DNA of 64,000 nt from Struthidea cinerea (taxonomy: Eukaryota; Chordata; Aves; Passeriformes; Corcoracidae), in the NCBI GenBank assembly GCA_013397865.1, contig VZTI01003935.1, positions 724,159 through 788,158 on the forward strand, in the 5' to 3' direction. Positions within the stretch are counted from its first letter, which is position 1. Each line of letters begins with the position of its first letter. Made by a program: the position numbers and the translations under genes. This document shows positions 1 to 12,904 of this stretch, piece after piece. The notes beneath the pieces are model-generated. The model made no database searches and was not told the origin of the DNA. It saw only the letters and a list, made by a program, of their open reading frames with translations.

Positions 1-2078
1 GAAGGGAAAAAAAAAATCCAGAAAAGAAACTCAAGGAGAGCCATATTGAACAATCTGTATTTAGCTGGGAGAACAGTAAACATTAAGCTTTGTAATTCGT
101 TATCTTCCCTGTTTCTTTTCCAGAAGATGCTGTTAATTAGTGCAATATGTTAATTTCCTCCTCTTATAATTACTAATTTCACCCCCCAAATATGTTCACA
201 CTAAGTATCCCAAACAGATGGCATAAAATGCTTTTGAGAATGTAATGCATGGGTAATTTCACAGAATGGCTGAGGGAATGACATTGTAAATTCATTCCGA
301 AGCGATTTAAACCAAGAAATCCTTTTTCAGAGTTGGCAAGCAGCATAATTCATTCTCTCTTTTGGGCATTGTTTCTTTGAAAAATCCCTGGATGGCACCT
401 TCAGGATTGCTTGGATTCAGTTCCTGAGCTTGATGGTGTTGTCAACGAGTGGTTTAGGTCATTAAAGAATCACCATCAAGGCAATAGCAAAAGTATGTTT
501 AGCATGAATTTGTAAAAGTGGGAGTTATCAAAGTTCAGCGTCAAGGTCCACTCCATCACTTTTTACATGCATGAAACACACAAAGGAAAATCAAGTTAGA
601 ATTGAGATAGAATTATTTAAAGAGAGATGAAAAATGCAAAAGGGTAAGAGGCACCCTTCTGCTGAGTCACGAGGGTCAGACTAGACCCCCACTTGCTTGT
701 TAAACTCTTGAGAGAATTTAGGTGCAGCTCAGTCCAATCTTAGTCCCAGACCAGGTCAATGTTTTTTATCTAAAGGATTACACGTGTAATTAATTAGCAT
801 CACCTAAAGCTCTACCATCAAAGGTACCAGCAAAAGGTGATCTCAATAGGATGTTGTAAAAACATCAATTCAGCACAGATGGAATTTTTACACGGCTTCT
901 GAACCAGCAGCAGTGTGAATTTCATTCAGAGTTTTTAGGTGGATCACAAAATTTTTAGCAGCTCTTAATCACTGACTAATTTAACATTTACAGATGGAGT
1001 TAATAGAAGTTATTACAACTGCAGTAGTCAATCACAGAGCCAAGATGGCAACATTGCTGTAGGTATCTAACTTTCCATCCTGGCCACAATCTGGGCAGGT
1101 AATTACTGGGATTTTAAAAATTCCAGTAGCAATGGAAGGTAAGGAATCTCCCAAGGCTGTCAGGGAACGACTGAATATTCCCACTGTCATTCCTCACCTA
1201 GCATGGTCACTGCTCCCACCTTGGCCACACAAAAGTCCTTGGTATGGGGTCAAGGGACACTTCACCACCAAACTCATTTCACAAAGGCCACGGCCTAGCA
1301 GGAATTCCCGAGATCATAGAGCAGTCCAGAGGAGAGCTGGGGAGTGGGGGAAATGCACCAGTTCAAATGGGGATGTGTGTTTATGAACTTGAAGAAAAAT
1401 CAGCATGTGGAATTACTTTCCCTTTGTATATAAGAGGAGTTGGTTGAAATACCAGGATTTTTTAGATGACTCAGCTAAAGATGTTTCTGATGTTGTAATC
1501 TCCTGGGCTGGTTTGACTAGAATTACAGAGATATCCAGGATGAGCAGGTGGCTGTAATTCTATATATCTGTATGATACAGGCACTGAGTTATAGCTTGAA
1601 TTTTTATAGGAACTCAGAGAACAGGGGCCCTCAGTTGACACTGATGTTCCATGTGTTTTGGCATTATTCCCTTCACATCCCTTGACTTTCCCATCTTACG
1701 TGGTTCCACAAGAGACTGCAAGTCTCGGGTTACATCTGATCCTACTTAATTTTGATCTGCATGGAAATCTTTTGATCCCTCTATTTGTTCCATGGACACA
1801 TTTGACCACACAATCTTTAAGACCTTCTCAAAAGGTCGGAAAACAGGAATTTTGTCGAAAAAAAAAAATCAGCATGTGGATGGCTGATGCTACTGTGCTG
1901 TATCAGTAAAAGAATTACATTCTCTGTCTTTCTTCTCTTTCTTCGCCTTCAGTCACTTTGAAGGTCGCATTTATGGTGTTTAGGTGTATCCAGACAATCC
2001 CCTAAAGGAGGGGCAGTAAATTAGATGTCATGCATTTCATTTCCAGAAGTCCTGGGATGCACTGAAAGGAAAAATGAT
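1..2078. other. Upstream noncoding DNA, nothing recognised
   Basis: A/T-rich single-copy-looking sequence. Short open frames of under 90 codons show no family resemblance, and I see no repeat or RNA gene. Confidence 0.6.
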
Positions 2079-2084
2079 TTGTTC

Positions 2085-2472
2085 TGCAGTAATGACGCGT
2101 GGGCAAGGACTTTGCACACAAGATGGAAAATGCAAAGCCGTTTATTGCGCAGTCAGAATTCCCTAAATCCCAGCACCCAACAGGATATCACATCATATAA
2201 ACAGCAAAGATGTTCACCACAGTGTCCCCCAATCACCTGGGGTACTGCACAGATTTTACCTATGATGGTAATAGGCAAACAATGCCCTCTAAGGCCACAA
2301 ACTACAATGAACACTTCTCACAGGCCCAGTCTGTCCATAAACACACAATCCTCTCTCAGTCCATCCCCGGTGACCTGGATGCACTCCCAGGGTCACCTCT
2401 GGGCCCAGGACAGAGGCCCTCTCTCTGATCCTCAGGGCCCATCTCTCTTCCAGCACATAGTGTAGTCCAACA
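2085..2472 (-). mobile_element. Solo LTR, class II ERV type, 388 bp (copy 1)
   Basis: On the minus strand this starts TGTTGGACTACACTATGTGC and ends ATTACTGCA, the same termini as the copy at 3993-4380. It is bounded by a perfect 6-bp target duplication, TTGTTC, at 2079-2084 and 2473-2478. It carries the AATAAA signal typical of an R region (on the minus strand, near 2145). A 6-bp duplication is usual for class II (betaretrovirus/alpharetrovirus-like) elements. No internal retroviral sequence remains, so it is a solo LTR formed by LTR-LTR recombination. The 146-codon open frame across it has no coding meaning. Confidence 0.93.
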
Positions 2473-2478
2473 TTGTTC

Positions 2479-3747
2479 CTCCTGGTGACTGGATCCTCTT
2501 GAGGTGGGGGTTGGTTCCTTGCCCTCATTCTGGTCACTCGGTAGTGAAAGGCTCTTGTCTCACAGAAATGGTGTAAACATCCTGATCCTAAGTGGTGCAG
2601 GATTCAACCTGCACAAATTCAGGGTTACACTACTGCTGTGTTGTTTCCTCAGGTCTCTGGGGAAGCTGTGGTTTAAGGAAGGTGTTGGTGGGTGTGGGAG
2701 GAATGGATCCCAGGGATGGATCCACAACTCATCAAAGATGCTTATCAAGTCTCCAGCTAACCTGACATCACTTGGAGATTGCCATCATTTCCCAATTGCG
2801 GGGACAGGGTGTTATACTAGAGGCTCCTCCAGCACTTAATAGAAGCACAAAACTGAGAATGTAGGAATAGTGTTCCTCTTGGCTGACTTGTTAGTTTTAA
2901 ATAATCAATTTCAATCATTCTTGAATCAATCATTCTTGAATCAATCACCCTATTAGTGGATGAAAGTTTTATGACACACAAGCGTATTTGATAACTTGCT
3001 TTCCATCCCGAACTGCGAAGGTGAGGCCCTCTCTGCTCCAGGGGTTATTTATACATCACACTATTCTGTACATCACACTGTTCTGTTTCTTGGAAACAGA
3101 GGTTTGGCATCATTACATCCCTAAATATCCCTCCAGAGTAATGGCATGGCAGCCGCTCTCGCCGCTTCCCTTCTGCTTTTCCCAGCAGGTCACATCAGTG
3201 AGCAGTCCCATTTAGAATGAGACTTGGATGGGCTATTTATTTTCACATATGCTTTCGCTCCCTTGGCGTCAGCCTGCTGGCTGCGGCTCCCCATGCTGCT
3301 CCTGCAGCTGCCTGGGGGACAGGATCACATCCACAGCACCCAGTCACTGCTCCAAGGCAGAAAGATAACCTCAGACATCGGTGTTTGCACGGTCACCACT
3401 CGAGCTGGACACCAGCAACCTTCCCAGCGCTTCCTATTTTCAGAGGTTGCAACAGCACTATTTAAATAGAGGTGATGATGTTGGTTTACTTTCCCACTGC
3501 CCCAAATGACATACCAGGCAGTCTGGCTCTGCTTGCTTGTGCTTCCCAAAATAAAGCTGACAACGCTGGGTGTTGTTGAACTATTTGTATTATTGCCCTT
3601 ATAATTTAAGAAGTTGCATTTTTTCAAGTCTGGTGTGGTTCCAGACTGAGGGTATGGAAATCCCTCGTGTATTAGGAAACTGTAGACATTCCAACAAGTT
3701 CTGTGGTCCACTAGAGAGGATTATTAGAGTAATTTAATAATTTAATA
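2479..3747. other. Noncoding DNA between solo LTR copy 1 and the CR1 pair
   Basis: Apart from the 15-bp tandem repeat at 2911, nothing is recognised. The open frames here (up to 128 codons) lack family motifs. Confidence 0.55.
2911..2947. repeat. 15-bp tandem repeat, 2.5 copies
   Basis: The unit TCAATCATTCTTGAA occurs twice exactly at 2911-2925 and 2926-2940, followed by TCAATCA. Confidence 0.95.
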
Positions 3748-3842
3748 ATGCCAGGGTTGTGGGTTTGATCCCTGTATGGGCCATTCCCTGAAGAGTTGGA
3801 CTCGATGATCCTTGTGGGTCCCTTCCGAATCAAATTATTTTC
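3748..3842 (+). repeat. CR1 LINE 3' end, plus orientation
   Basis: GTTGTGGGTTTGATCCCTGT, then GGACTCGATGATCCTTGTGGG, is a familiar CR1 3' end. The text resembling a tRNA B box (GGTTTGATCCC) belongs to this CR1, not to a tRNA gene. Confidence 0.85.
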
Positions 3843-3942
3843 TGATTTAGGTTGGAAAAGGCCCTTAGGATCATCCAGTCCAACGATTAAGATAACACCT
3901 CCAGGTCCACCACCAAACCATGTCCCTAAGCACCACATCTAA
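3843..3942 (-). repeat. CR1 LINE 3' end, minus orientation, tail-to-tail with its neighbour
   Basis: AGGTTGGAAAAGGCCCTTAG, ATCATCCAGTCCAACGATTA and the following CCACCACCAAACCATGTCCC are the reverse complement of a CR1 3' region of another subfamily. Confidence 0.85.
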
Positions 3943-3992
3943 TTTCTACATGTGCTGCAGAAACAAAATATTTATGAGGAGTTTGGGGTATG

Positions 3993-4380
3993 TGTTGGAG
4001 TGCACTGGGTGGTGGAAGAGAGACAGGCCCTGAGGATCAGAGAGAGGGCCTCTGTCCTGGGCCCAGAGGTGACCCTGGGAGTGCATCCAGGTCACCGGGG
4101 ACGGACTGAGAGAGGATTGTGTGTTTGTGGACAGACTGGGCCTGTGAGAAGTGTTCATTGGAGTTTGTGGCCTTATAGGGCATTGTTTGCCTATTACCAT
4201 CATAGGTAAAATCTGTGCAATGCCCCAGGTGATTGGGGGACACTGAGGTGAACATCTTTGCTGTTTATATGATGTGATATCCTGTTGGGTGCTGGGATTT
4301 AGGGAATTCTGACTGCGCAATAAACGGCTTTGCATTTTCCATCTTGTGTGCAAAGTCCTTGCCCGTGCGTCATTACTGCA
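3993..4380 (+). mobile_element. Solo LTR, same family, 388 bp (copy 2)
   Basis: It begins TGTTGGAGTGCACTGGG and ends CATTACTGCA, and is flanked by a perfect 6-bp duplication GGTATG at 3987-3992 and 4381-4386. Inside are an ATTGG element, a TTTATATGATG TATA-like site and AATAAA at 4319-4324, in the order expected for U3 and R. It has the same length as copy 1 and is closely similar, but lies in the opposite orientation 1.5 kb away. It is intact as a solo LTR. Confidence 0.94.
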
Positions 4381-5318
4381 GGTATGGGGGTTTATTTGTT
4401 AATAAATGATTTCTGGATGAGATAGATAAACATATCTAAAGGTTATCCACATTTATTCTAGGTGTCCAGAGGCTGATGAGTTCTTCCAAATTTACAACAA
4501 TAAATCTTTAAGCCGTGTAAAGGAGGCAGTAAAATGATCAGCATGAAACGTGTCAGTAAGAAGTTACTCCAGTGTCTTGATCCCATGGAAAGGTGCTTTT
4601 GCAGAACCTCAGTAAAGCAGCAAAGGAAGTAATGTGCCCTCGCATTTTACGTTACACAGGAATGCAGAGACCCTGGGAACACACCACTGAGATTTCTTCC
4701 GTGTTTCTGAAGAGTGGCACACCTCAGTCCTGGCTGTCACTTCTGCCGGGTGCGTTCCCAGCAGACCCTCAGCAGTGACTGTTACAATGCCCCACTCCAT
4801 CAAATACACTCAAATCCTTGGATTTATCCAGTTGGTACAATAAACACCATTTGCTGAATGTGGTTTCTACGTTAGATACCATTTTTTGCACACTTGATAG
4901 GTGATAATACGCGCTGTAGAACCTCTCATTTTGTCGAGTTCCACAGAACAGATCGAGTGCCTTTTCTCTTCACACAGAATCATGTCAGTGTGTCTGCTCC
5001 TAAATGAAAACACCCCCTGTCCTTTAAATCAGCATTTCTCTCTGGGTTTGGGGGATGATGAGCCCTCCAAGTGTTGAAATAACACTGTGGGCAATCTAAG
5101 GATCTAAGGGTAAACCCGCACTGCGTACTACAGACTGCACTGTTTTGAAGGTTGGGTGGTTGAAGAGGATGTCCAACATCTACAGTGGTGCAGGATAACT
5201 GTTATTAGGAAATGGGACAGATTGGGTAAAATAGGCAGGTTTTTTGTTGTTTCTGATTTCAGTAGAATGCTCGAGAGCTCATGAGCCATTGTCTGACTTG
5301 ACTCTCCAGGTCAGGAAT

Positions 5319-5385
5319 GAGACACACTGTGTGTCTCTTGTTGTGAATGTCACAACAAGAACACACTCTAGATGTGTTCTTGTTG
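5319..5385. repeat. Cluster of three overlapping perfect inverted repeats
   Basis: Three hairpin-forming palindromes overlap in 67 bp: GAGACACAC-T-GTGTGTCTC (5319-5337), CTTGTTGTGA-ATG-TCACAACAAG (5337-5359), and CAACAAGAACACA-7 nt-TGTGTTCTTGTTG (5353-5365 with 5373-5385). All arms are perfect. It reads as one motif copied back and forth in alternating orientation. Confidence 0.9.
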
Positions 5386-5958
5386 ACACACAGTCATGGT
5401 CTCGCCTTTGTCTCCCTGCTTTGGACAACACGGATGTTTCCATGCTTCTTTTGGAGTGGTGTCCTGAGCCACATGCAGAGCCAGATTCACCACAGAGCCA
5501 GACCAAGGTGAGGCTGAGCTCCATCCACTTCTTCATGAGGGTGAACTCTGTGTGTCTTAGGCCTCTGTGTGTAAAATTGTACCTGCCCTGCTGCCTTTCT
5601 TCACTAGCAACTACTGACAGCAAAAAGAGAGGCTGACCTTCCACCATCTGTTCTTGGTGTGTTCAAAATGGGCCCAAAGCTGTCTGAGAATCCAGCAGTG
5701 GCTGGTTTGATAAAGAGAAGGTGAAAGGATGCTCCATACTTGCAGGTGCTGTTCCCACCTACCCAGGACTAGAATTTGAACACAGAAAATGGATCAGAGA
5801 TTCAACTTGAAGAAATCACCTGCTGTCAAGTTGGAGCTGGCAGCTCATTGTTTAACTCTTGAGTTGCATCACTCAGTTGAACTTTTAGGAATAAACTCTG
5901 TTATGCAGGGAATTAAGCCTTGGCCTTCAACCCTGAGATGCGAACATCTTATTGTATA

Positions 5959-6130
5959 GTCATAGAACCACAGAACAACAGAATTGTCTGAGACCTTTAA
6001 ATCACTGAGTCCAGCCCTTAACCCAGCACTGCCCAGTCCACCATTAACCCTGTCCCCAAGTGCCACAGCTACACCTTTTAAATACCTCCAGGCTGGTGAG
6101 TCAGCCACTTCCCTGGGCAGCCTGTTGTCC
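5959..6130 (-). repeat. CR1 LINE fragment
   Basis: The stretch from TCATAGAACCACAGAACAAC to TTCCCTGGGCAGCCTGTTGT, with CCCCAAGTGCCACAGCTACA between, is a degraded CR1 3' end on the minus strand. Confidence 0.85.
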
Positions 6131-6327
6131 CGTGTACACAGAAATAGTTACGCACTAAAGCTTGTCAGAATGCAAAGCAACCCGTAAAGCTCCAGCTCTA
6201 TACTGCTCAGCTTTCTTATTCCATTACCAAATAAGAACTATGAGGGTTTTTTTTTTTTCCCTCCAGGCATTCAGCTTACTCGTTAAACTGTCAGAGGGTG
6301 GACACTGCTGTGTAAGAAAGAGATAAT

Positions 6328-6357
6328 GGAAAATGTTAACGTGGAAAACGTTAACGT
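6328..6357. repeat. 15-bp tandem duplication
   Basis: TGGAAAATGTTAACG is followed directly by TGGAAAACGTTAACG, with one mismatch. Confidence 0.9.
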
Positions 6358-7329
6358 GGTTTATGTAAGCCATTCAGACTTGGGCTGTTCAACCTTCACC
6401 CTCTGTGCATCTTTATTTGTAGCAGATTCATTCTCTTTGTGGTGCTACTGCTGTGCGTAAATGGTCAGACAAAAGGATTGTTTATGGATGCAGGTATTTC
6501 AACTTGCACATACCATCAGCTAAGAGGTGACACAAATGAGAAACAGATTCCTAAGGGTATGAAATGCTGGGAGGTGTCTCAGCTCCACTGATGTGGAACA
6601 GGAATCTGATTTCAAGGCTCCCTCTTCACCCTGTGGACTCTCCAGCTTGTGCAGATGTCCCTGGTACATGAGGCCAAGCATTCAGAAGCTGATCTCTTGC
6701 CTGCTGTCACTGTGAAATGCACGGGGGGTTATTACCATGCCAGAGGAACCTGGTCCTGTGCAGGAAATCCTCTGGGATGAACATGGATGCTCGGAGAGTG
6801 TTCATGTATCTCCTGTCTCTGTGTTGTTCCCTAAATACCCACTGCTGGAGACTGGAAAACGCAGACCCTAAGGCAGAACCAAAAAGGGCTGCTCTGGTAT
6901 TTTTAAACAAGCCTATTTTTCTTACTTATTGAGTTCAGAGGCAGCCTAAGGCCCGCTCAGCTGTAGATGCCTACTTTGCAATATCCAGAGTTACAGGAAA
7001 TTAATCATTCACCTAAGAACCTGCTCTTTCTTTAAAAGTATCCCTGAGGTAATTCCACAGCAGATGGGAGACTGTTACTCACTGCCTTCTGTGCAAATAA
7101 AAGGGAAAGAGTTAATATCAGAAGCGAGATGTATTTGCAATTTTGCCATTAATCTGTTCAGGGAGAGTGCTGGCGAGTTCATCCCTGCGAGCGTGGGTGT
7201 GAAATATTTTGATGAATCCTCAGTGTGGAGCCACACCTCAGTGGGTATCAGGTCTTTGAAATTTGTATCAGCTAAATGCAAGATTTCTGACTGAGATGGG
7301 TGGCTTCTTATCTGAGCAATTTCTTGTGA

Positions 7330-7395
7330 GTTGTTAAATATACCTGTACCTATGTATGTATAAATATACACACATATAAATATATATTGATATCT
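7330..7395. repeat. AT-rich low-complexity stretch
   Basis: Interspersed TATA, TATG and ACAC units (TATGTATGTATAAATATACA and onward) form an imperfect AT-rich microsatellite-like region. Confidence 0.7.
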
Positions 7396-10300
7396 GATTA
7401 TTTTGGAAGTCAAGAGTGTCCCTATGCTGAAAGTGTCCTTCCAGTAACCACTGGGTAAACATCCCAGTTCTAGGATTTAGGATTATCATTGGTATTTTTT
7501 GCTGTCTTCTCTCCAGAAAAATATTATCTGTTCTCTTGTTTGAGTTAATTTAAAACTTTGCACAGATCTCCATTTTCTTCATGGATAAATAAACTCAATT
7601 TACACATTTATTTATGCAGGATGCTCACCAATTTTTTTCCCCCTGTTATTCCTAGAGGTTTTAAAAGTCTTGAGTTTTAGAGGAGAGAAATGCTATTTTA
7701 ATGCCACAGTTGCCACCTAAAGTGCTTGTCACTTCGGCTTGGGTGAGTGCCCAGTTCACTCAGATGTGGCTGGTGTACTCTTACATTTTTTTGATGGATT
7801 GCTCTTCTTCTTTTGCTGAATTTCTTATGAAACCTTCTCAGATCCAAACGTAAAATTCTTATTAGCAGAAAAAATACAGTGTTTTAGGTTGCTATAAAAT
7901 AGCTTGTTGTGCTATGAACCTCTGAGACAAGTGAGACAGAAATTCACCCAGCAGATGTACTTTTTACAAAAGCAATTATTTTTTACAAGATGACAATGAA
8001 AATTAATGTAGCTATACATGTTATTAAATTTTTGGCTATTCTTTCCCCAACCTGGAGGATAAGATTTTATGACCATTTTCAACAGGGATACAGAGAGCTC
8101 GGGGGCAGCAGTGGAAACATGCACAGTAAAAATTGTTATGTCTTCTATTTTTCTGTTAAAATCATCAGGATTTTATCAACATCCACAAGACAATGCAATA
8201 AACGTGGCTCTTTGATTGGGAAAACACACAGTAAAGGAAAAACCTATGCAGCATTACATAGGATCTGTTACCTTGTTTTTCTGCAGTCCCATAGTCCACA
8301 GATGGAACAAGCAAAGAATACTCGATTTTTGATCTGCATTGCAGATTTCAGAGCACTTTGTAACTCTTTATCTCGTTCCAGGAGGCCTGACTGTAGTGGG
8401 TTATTTTAAGTCCACAATTTTGCAGTTGCTTCTTGCTTCCAGTGTTACAACAAATAGAAATATTTTGTTCTGGTTAACTTTCCGTAGTTTAAAATTTTGA
8501 AAACACATAGCCAAAGCAGAATCAGTGGAAGCTGAGGGGTGGATATTTTTATTTCTGTTCTACATGTGGTGAAAGAAGAAAAATGAAATTATTTGCCAAG
8601 AATTCAAAGCCAATCACCAGAGGAATATCAGAACTTGAGGCGTTCTTGCTCTGCAGGCTGCCTGCAGTACTTGGTTGGAACCCAGAGCAATTAAAAGCAA
8701 GCAGCTGACATTTTTGCATTGCAAAAGTTTTAAATATTCTGTGGTAGCCTGGCAAGCCCACACCCAACCTGAGCGCTTTCTAATTGACTGGTGCAGCCGC
8801 TCTTGCTTTTAGCTGCATCTCTTAAGTGTTGATGTCTTCATTTGATCTTCCTCAGAAATGCTGAAGGCCCCAAAGGTGAAGCTCATAGTTACAGCTTCAT
8901 GCTAAAAGAATGGATGCCATTTGAATTTTTGGTTGCTGGTGTGAAATTCCAGGGAATAGAAGTAAAGGTTCTGGAGAAGGGAGTGCTGAGCTGTTCACAG
9001 TGAATAATTCAGTGACTGTTGGAAGCTCAGGTAAGGGCAATGGAGATAACTTGCCCAACATCCCAGCATTAGCTGGAGCTGGGTTTGAAATTCCTGTCTC
9101 TCTCCCCCATGCTCTAATAACCACTCTCTTCCTGTATGAAATGTGTCGCTTACATATTTTGATGTGGAGAAAATGGGATATAAATGTTACAATGCTGACA
9201 GTGGCTGGCGTGTTTTGCGCTGTAGAAACACCTTTATGCCCTACAAAAGATGGTATTTAAAGGTTTTTATGGAGCAAGGGTGAGGTGATCAGCATTATAA
9301 AAACATCTGTCCTCTTTGTGCTGTGGACAGAGCTGGTTATTGATATGGAAATGTTAGTGGTGGATGCTCTGGATTGCCCTGGCTGTGGGCGTGGTTATTG
9401 GGTAAATATATTTGTGTAATTAATTAATGGTCAAGGTGGACAAGGCTGTTGTGAGAGAGAATAAGGACGTGGGCAAGGCAAAAGTCGTATATGAGCACGT
9501 CCAGCCTTTGATCTGAGCAGCAGCTGGAAAGTCTCAGACACGTGGTCAAACCTGACAAGGAAAACTGAAACTCAGTCCACGTGAGTTAAAGAAAGCTGTT
9601 GAGTCACTTGGGTCCTGGCAGGCCCCACTGAACTGTTGCAGAATATTCTGGCCCAGAGCCTAGGAGGGGGTCAGCTGTGGGCTTTACCTTAAAGAGAATT
9701 TGCCCAAACACCTCAGCACATGCAATTGCAGGGTTTAATGTGTGACAGAAGTGCTGCTAACCTCGGTACCATGACAGCCTTTGGTCTATCCAGCACTTCT
9801 CTTCCTGGAATCTCTCAGGGTGTCCGTGAAGAAGCAGCAGAAGTGCTGCATTCCGAAGCTCTTTTTTTATTTCTCCTCGTGTCAGTGCAGTCTGAGTCAG
9901 TGTTTTCCTTCACCTTCTCTACCCTGTTCCTGAGACAGTAAAGATTCAGTGCTCATTTGGAAATTTCACTGGATAGGGAGGGGCTGAGCAGTTGGGGCGC
10001 AGATGAGTGTGTGTCTTTCTCCTCTTCTCCAGACTTTTCCTCTACTCTCTCTCCACTTTTTTCCTGCTCCTTCCCAGACTCCTGAGATATAAGACATCCA
10101 TCTCTCACTCCACCCTCCTCTTTGGACTCTCAGATCCTCCTCGACATCTTGTTGCAGATTTCTAGACGTCCCCGCCAGTCCTTACTCATTTTACAGAGCC
10201 TGCTGGGCCATTAGAAAGATGGGGGTGGTGGAGATGAGGTGGAGCAGGATCTAGAGCTGGACTTTGCTCTGAAGATCAGGGAATGGATGGGCATCTGGGA

Positions 10301-11177
10301 CTTTTTAAGGCTTTCTTCTCCTGCTGCCATTTCTGCACACGCTCAGTGGTTTAAGACTTAATGGAGAAGCAGCTGCCATGGGATATTCCAACAAAAGTTT
10401 TCTTTCGCTTCCCCTAATGTACTGAGGGATTCCCAAGCACTAAATACAGTTACAGCCAGAGCGTTTGCTGTTCCCTTCTTTAGGAGTTTCCAACACAAAT
10501 TCTTAAGGCAATGATAATATAAAATTTCCCATAGGCAAAAAAAACTTAAAAAAAATTCTGCTTAAAATCTTAATACTTCTGGCTGCTAGTAGTTGTCTAA
10601 ATGAGAGTAAGCCAATTTTTACCTTTAGGAAACTCCAAATCATACAGATTTAGGAATGTGTTTTATTTTCAACAATTACTGCTAGAGATTAAAAAAAAAA
10701 AATCTTGATTTCCGTAAGTTTCAATGTTTAACAAGGTAAAACTTTTTACATGCCTGGAAAATCCATCTATGCAAAAAAATCATATTAAATCCATAAATGA
10801 AAAAGTGGCCCTAAAGTATTTTTTTTACGTTGTTTCTAATCAGAAAATTATTAGAACATGATTAGATAGTTAGAGGCTTGTCTGAGTAAATTCAGGCATT
10901 TCCACAGTTTAAAATAATGAGGATAAAACTCACTCTCCACTGTGGATGCCTAAAATAAGGAGAGAATAATTCTACCCCTCTTTTTTATTGTCCTCTTCTC
11001 TGCTTACATTCATTTTAGTGCAATTAAGGTATTATCAACATTTTGTAGCCCTTGGCTTGCATTTTTGTGTGTTTTTCTCATAAACTGAATAGTAAGGATC
11101 GAGGGAAAATGCTGTTCTGAACAACAGGAGTTCGATTAGGGAAAGCAGCAAATGCATTTCTAAGAATGATCCTAAAA

Positions 11178-11412
11178 TTATTGGAATCATTTGGGTGGAA
11201 AAGACCTTTACAATCATCAAATCCAGCTGTAAATCCAGCACTCAGCCACGTCCCCAAGTGCCACATCTACAGAGTGACTCCACCTCTTCCCTGGGCAGCC
11301 CATCCCAATGCTTGCAACCCTTTGGATGATGAATTTTTTCCTAATATCCAATCTAAACCTGCCTTGGTGCAGCTTGAGGCCATTTCCTCTTGTCCTATCA
11401 CTTGCTACTTGG
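11178..11412 (-). repeat. CR1 LINE fragment
   Basis: TTATTGGAATCATTTGGGTG, CCCCAAGTGCCACATCTACA, TCCCTGGGCAGCCCATCCCA and CCTAATATCCAATCTAAACC in order mark a CR1 3' region on the minus strand. Confidence 0.88.
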
Positions 11413-12904
11413 CGTGTAACATTTATTTTCCATCGCTGTGGGCTTCGCTTCCACAATTTATGTGCCACTGAAGACCATTTTTGGTGATTCATAATGAAGG
11501 AATCTACTTTAATGCTGAAAAGACACCAGTTTTTGTGTCATCAGCACACTTTGGTGTCGATGATGTAGTTCAGAAACGTAATATTCAGACTTCTGCCTCC
11601 TGAGAACTGGAATGGTTGTTAAAGTGCTGGCAGAATTCTTTGAAAACATTGCAAAAACCATTTTGTCAGTAGGGAGAGGGACAATTTGAGTCAGGTGGTA
11701 AAGCCAGGGAGGGCTGGTTGTGTTGCTGCAGCTGGGAGAGGAGGACACCTCATGTCCAAAGGCAAGGGAATGGCCTGTAGGCAATGGGGCAAGGATAAAA
11801 AAGATGCAGAGTGTGTTTCTGGCCTGTCCGTGCTTCAATTTAAATATTTTATCTTCCCGGAGAGGGCCAGGTGACCCAAGTGTCTGCCTATCTCTGAAGC
11901 AGCCACTGGTCTTTGCTGATTTACAGTCAGTATACAAAAACAGGCATCTCCAGAGGGATGGCTCCTGTTAGGAGCAAATCACAGGATAAAATAAGTTCAT
12001 TCATGAAGGCATTTGTATTCCTTGCTGGAAGGTTACCAGCTCTTTTTGGAAATCTTAATTTTCTATACCTGGTTCTCTGCAAATCCATGTAAACTCTGCA
12101 CTCACAGACTCCCAGCTGCTTTCTATTTTAATAGTTTTTCCTTTGTTTTTACTGTTTCAGCCCATTAATGAAAGCTTTTAGGAGACCAGTGAGTTCTCAT
12201 TTCCTGGGGCACTTCTGATCTCAGAGATGGAAACTCCAAATCTGTCTCGTGGTTATAAATCGTACTTTTATTGTTAGGATTCATTTTCTCATTAGGATAG
12301 GATCTAGAAGCTAAACCAGATCAGCAACTCTCTTGGGATAAACACTGCAGATCTCAACATAACCAGAATAGAGGAGAATTTTATCCTTTAAACAGTAACA
12401 GTTTATAGTTGCTCGTTTGCCTCCTTCCTTCCCTTTGTATTTATTCTGGAAAGGATGTGCTTTAATGAGATTTTTCTTCTCTTAACTGCTGCTCTTAAAA
12501 TGACATCAGTCCCAAACTGATGGGCTGGATTAACAGTACAAGTGTAAATGCTGAAAAATTAAAATCTCTTTGCTATGCAAATGGAAGATACTCAGCAGAA
12601 AATCCCCCAACTCAGCACTTTGCCATAGCTGGGTATTTTTTGAGTGCTTTTTAGGAACCTGGTGATGTTGAGTTCTTAGTCCTGAGCAGTTCAACTCTCA
12701 CTGGGTCCAGAAAATGGGGCAGAATGGGTTGTTCTAGTGCTGTTGTTCAGCTGGTTGGTTTGTTACAGCCTCTCCCATGCTTGAACACAAACCATGGATT
12801 TGTGAAGTCAGCAGGTGCAGTTATAAGACACAGCTGGTTATTTCAAATTATTTGTTCATTTCCTCTTAGTTGGTGCTGCTGGTTGGTAAAAGCAAATTGT
12901 GGAG

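Larger units (their letters stand above)
6131..11177. other. Upstream noncoding DNA
   Basis: No gene, RNA or clear transposon is seen apart from the tandem duplication at 6328 and the AT-rich stretch at 7330. The 139-codon frame at 7990-8409 has no recognisable domain. Confidence 0.5.

Noticed and set aside
2025..2465. 146-codon open frame, with a 135-codon frame of near-identical peptide at 3946-4353
   Set aside because: Both lie inside solo LTR copies of one family, in the strand opposite to LTR transcription; the shared peptide only reflects shared LTR DNA.
3758..3772. Sequence like a tRNA B box (GGTTTGATCCC)
   Set aside because: It is part of the CR1 3' end and has no A box or cloverleaf around it.
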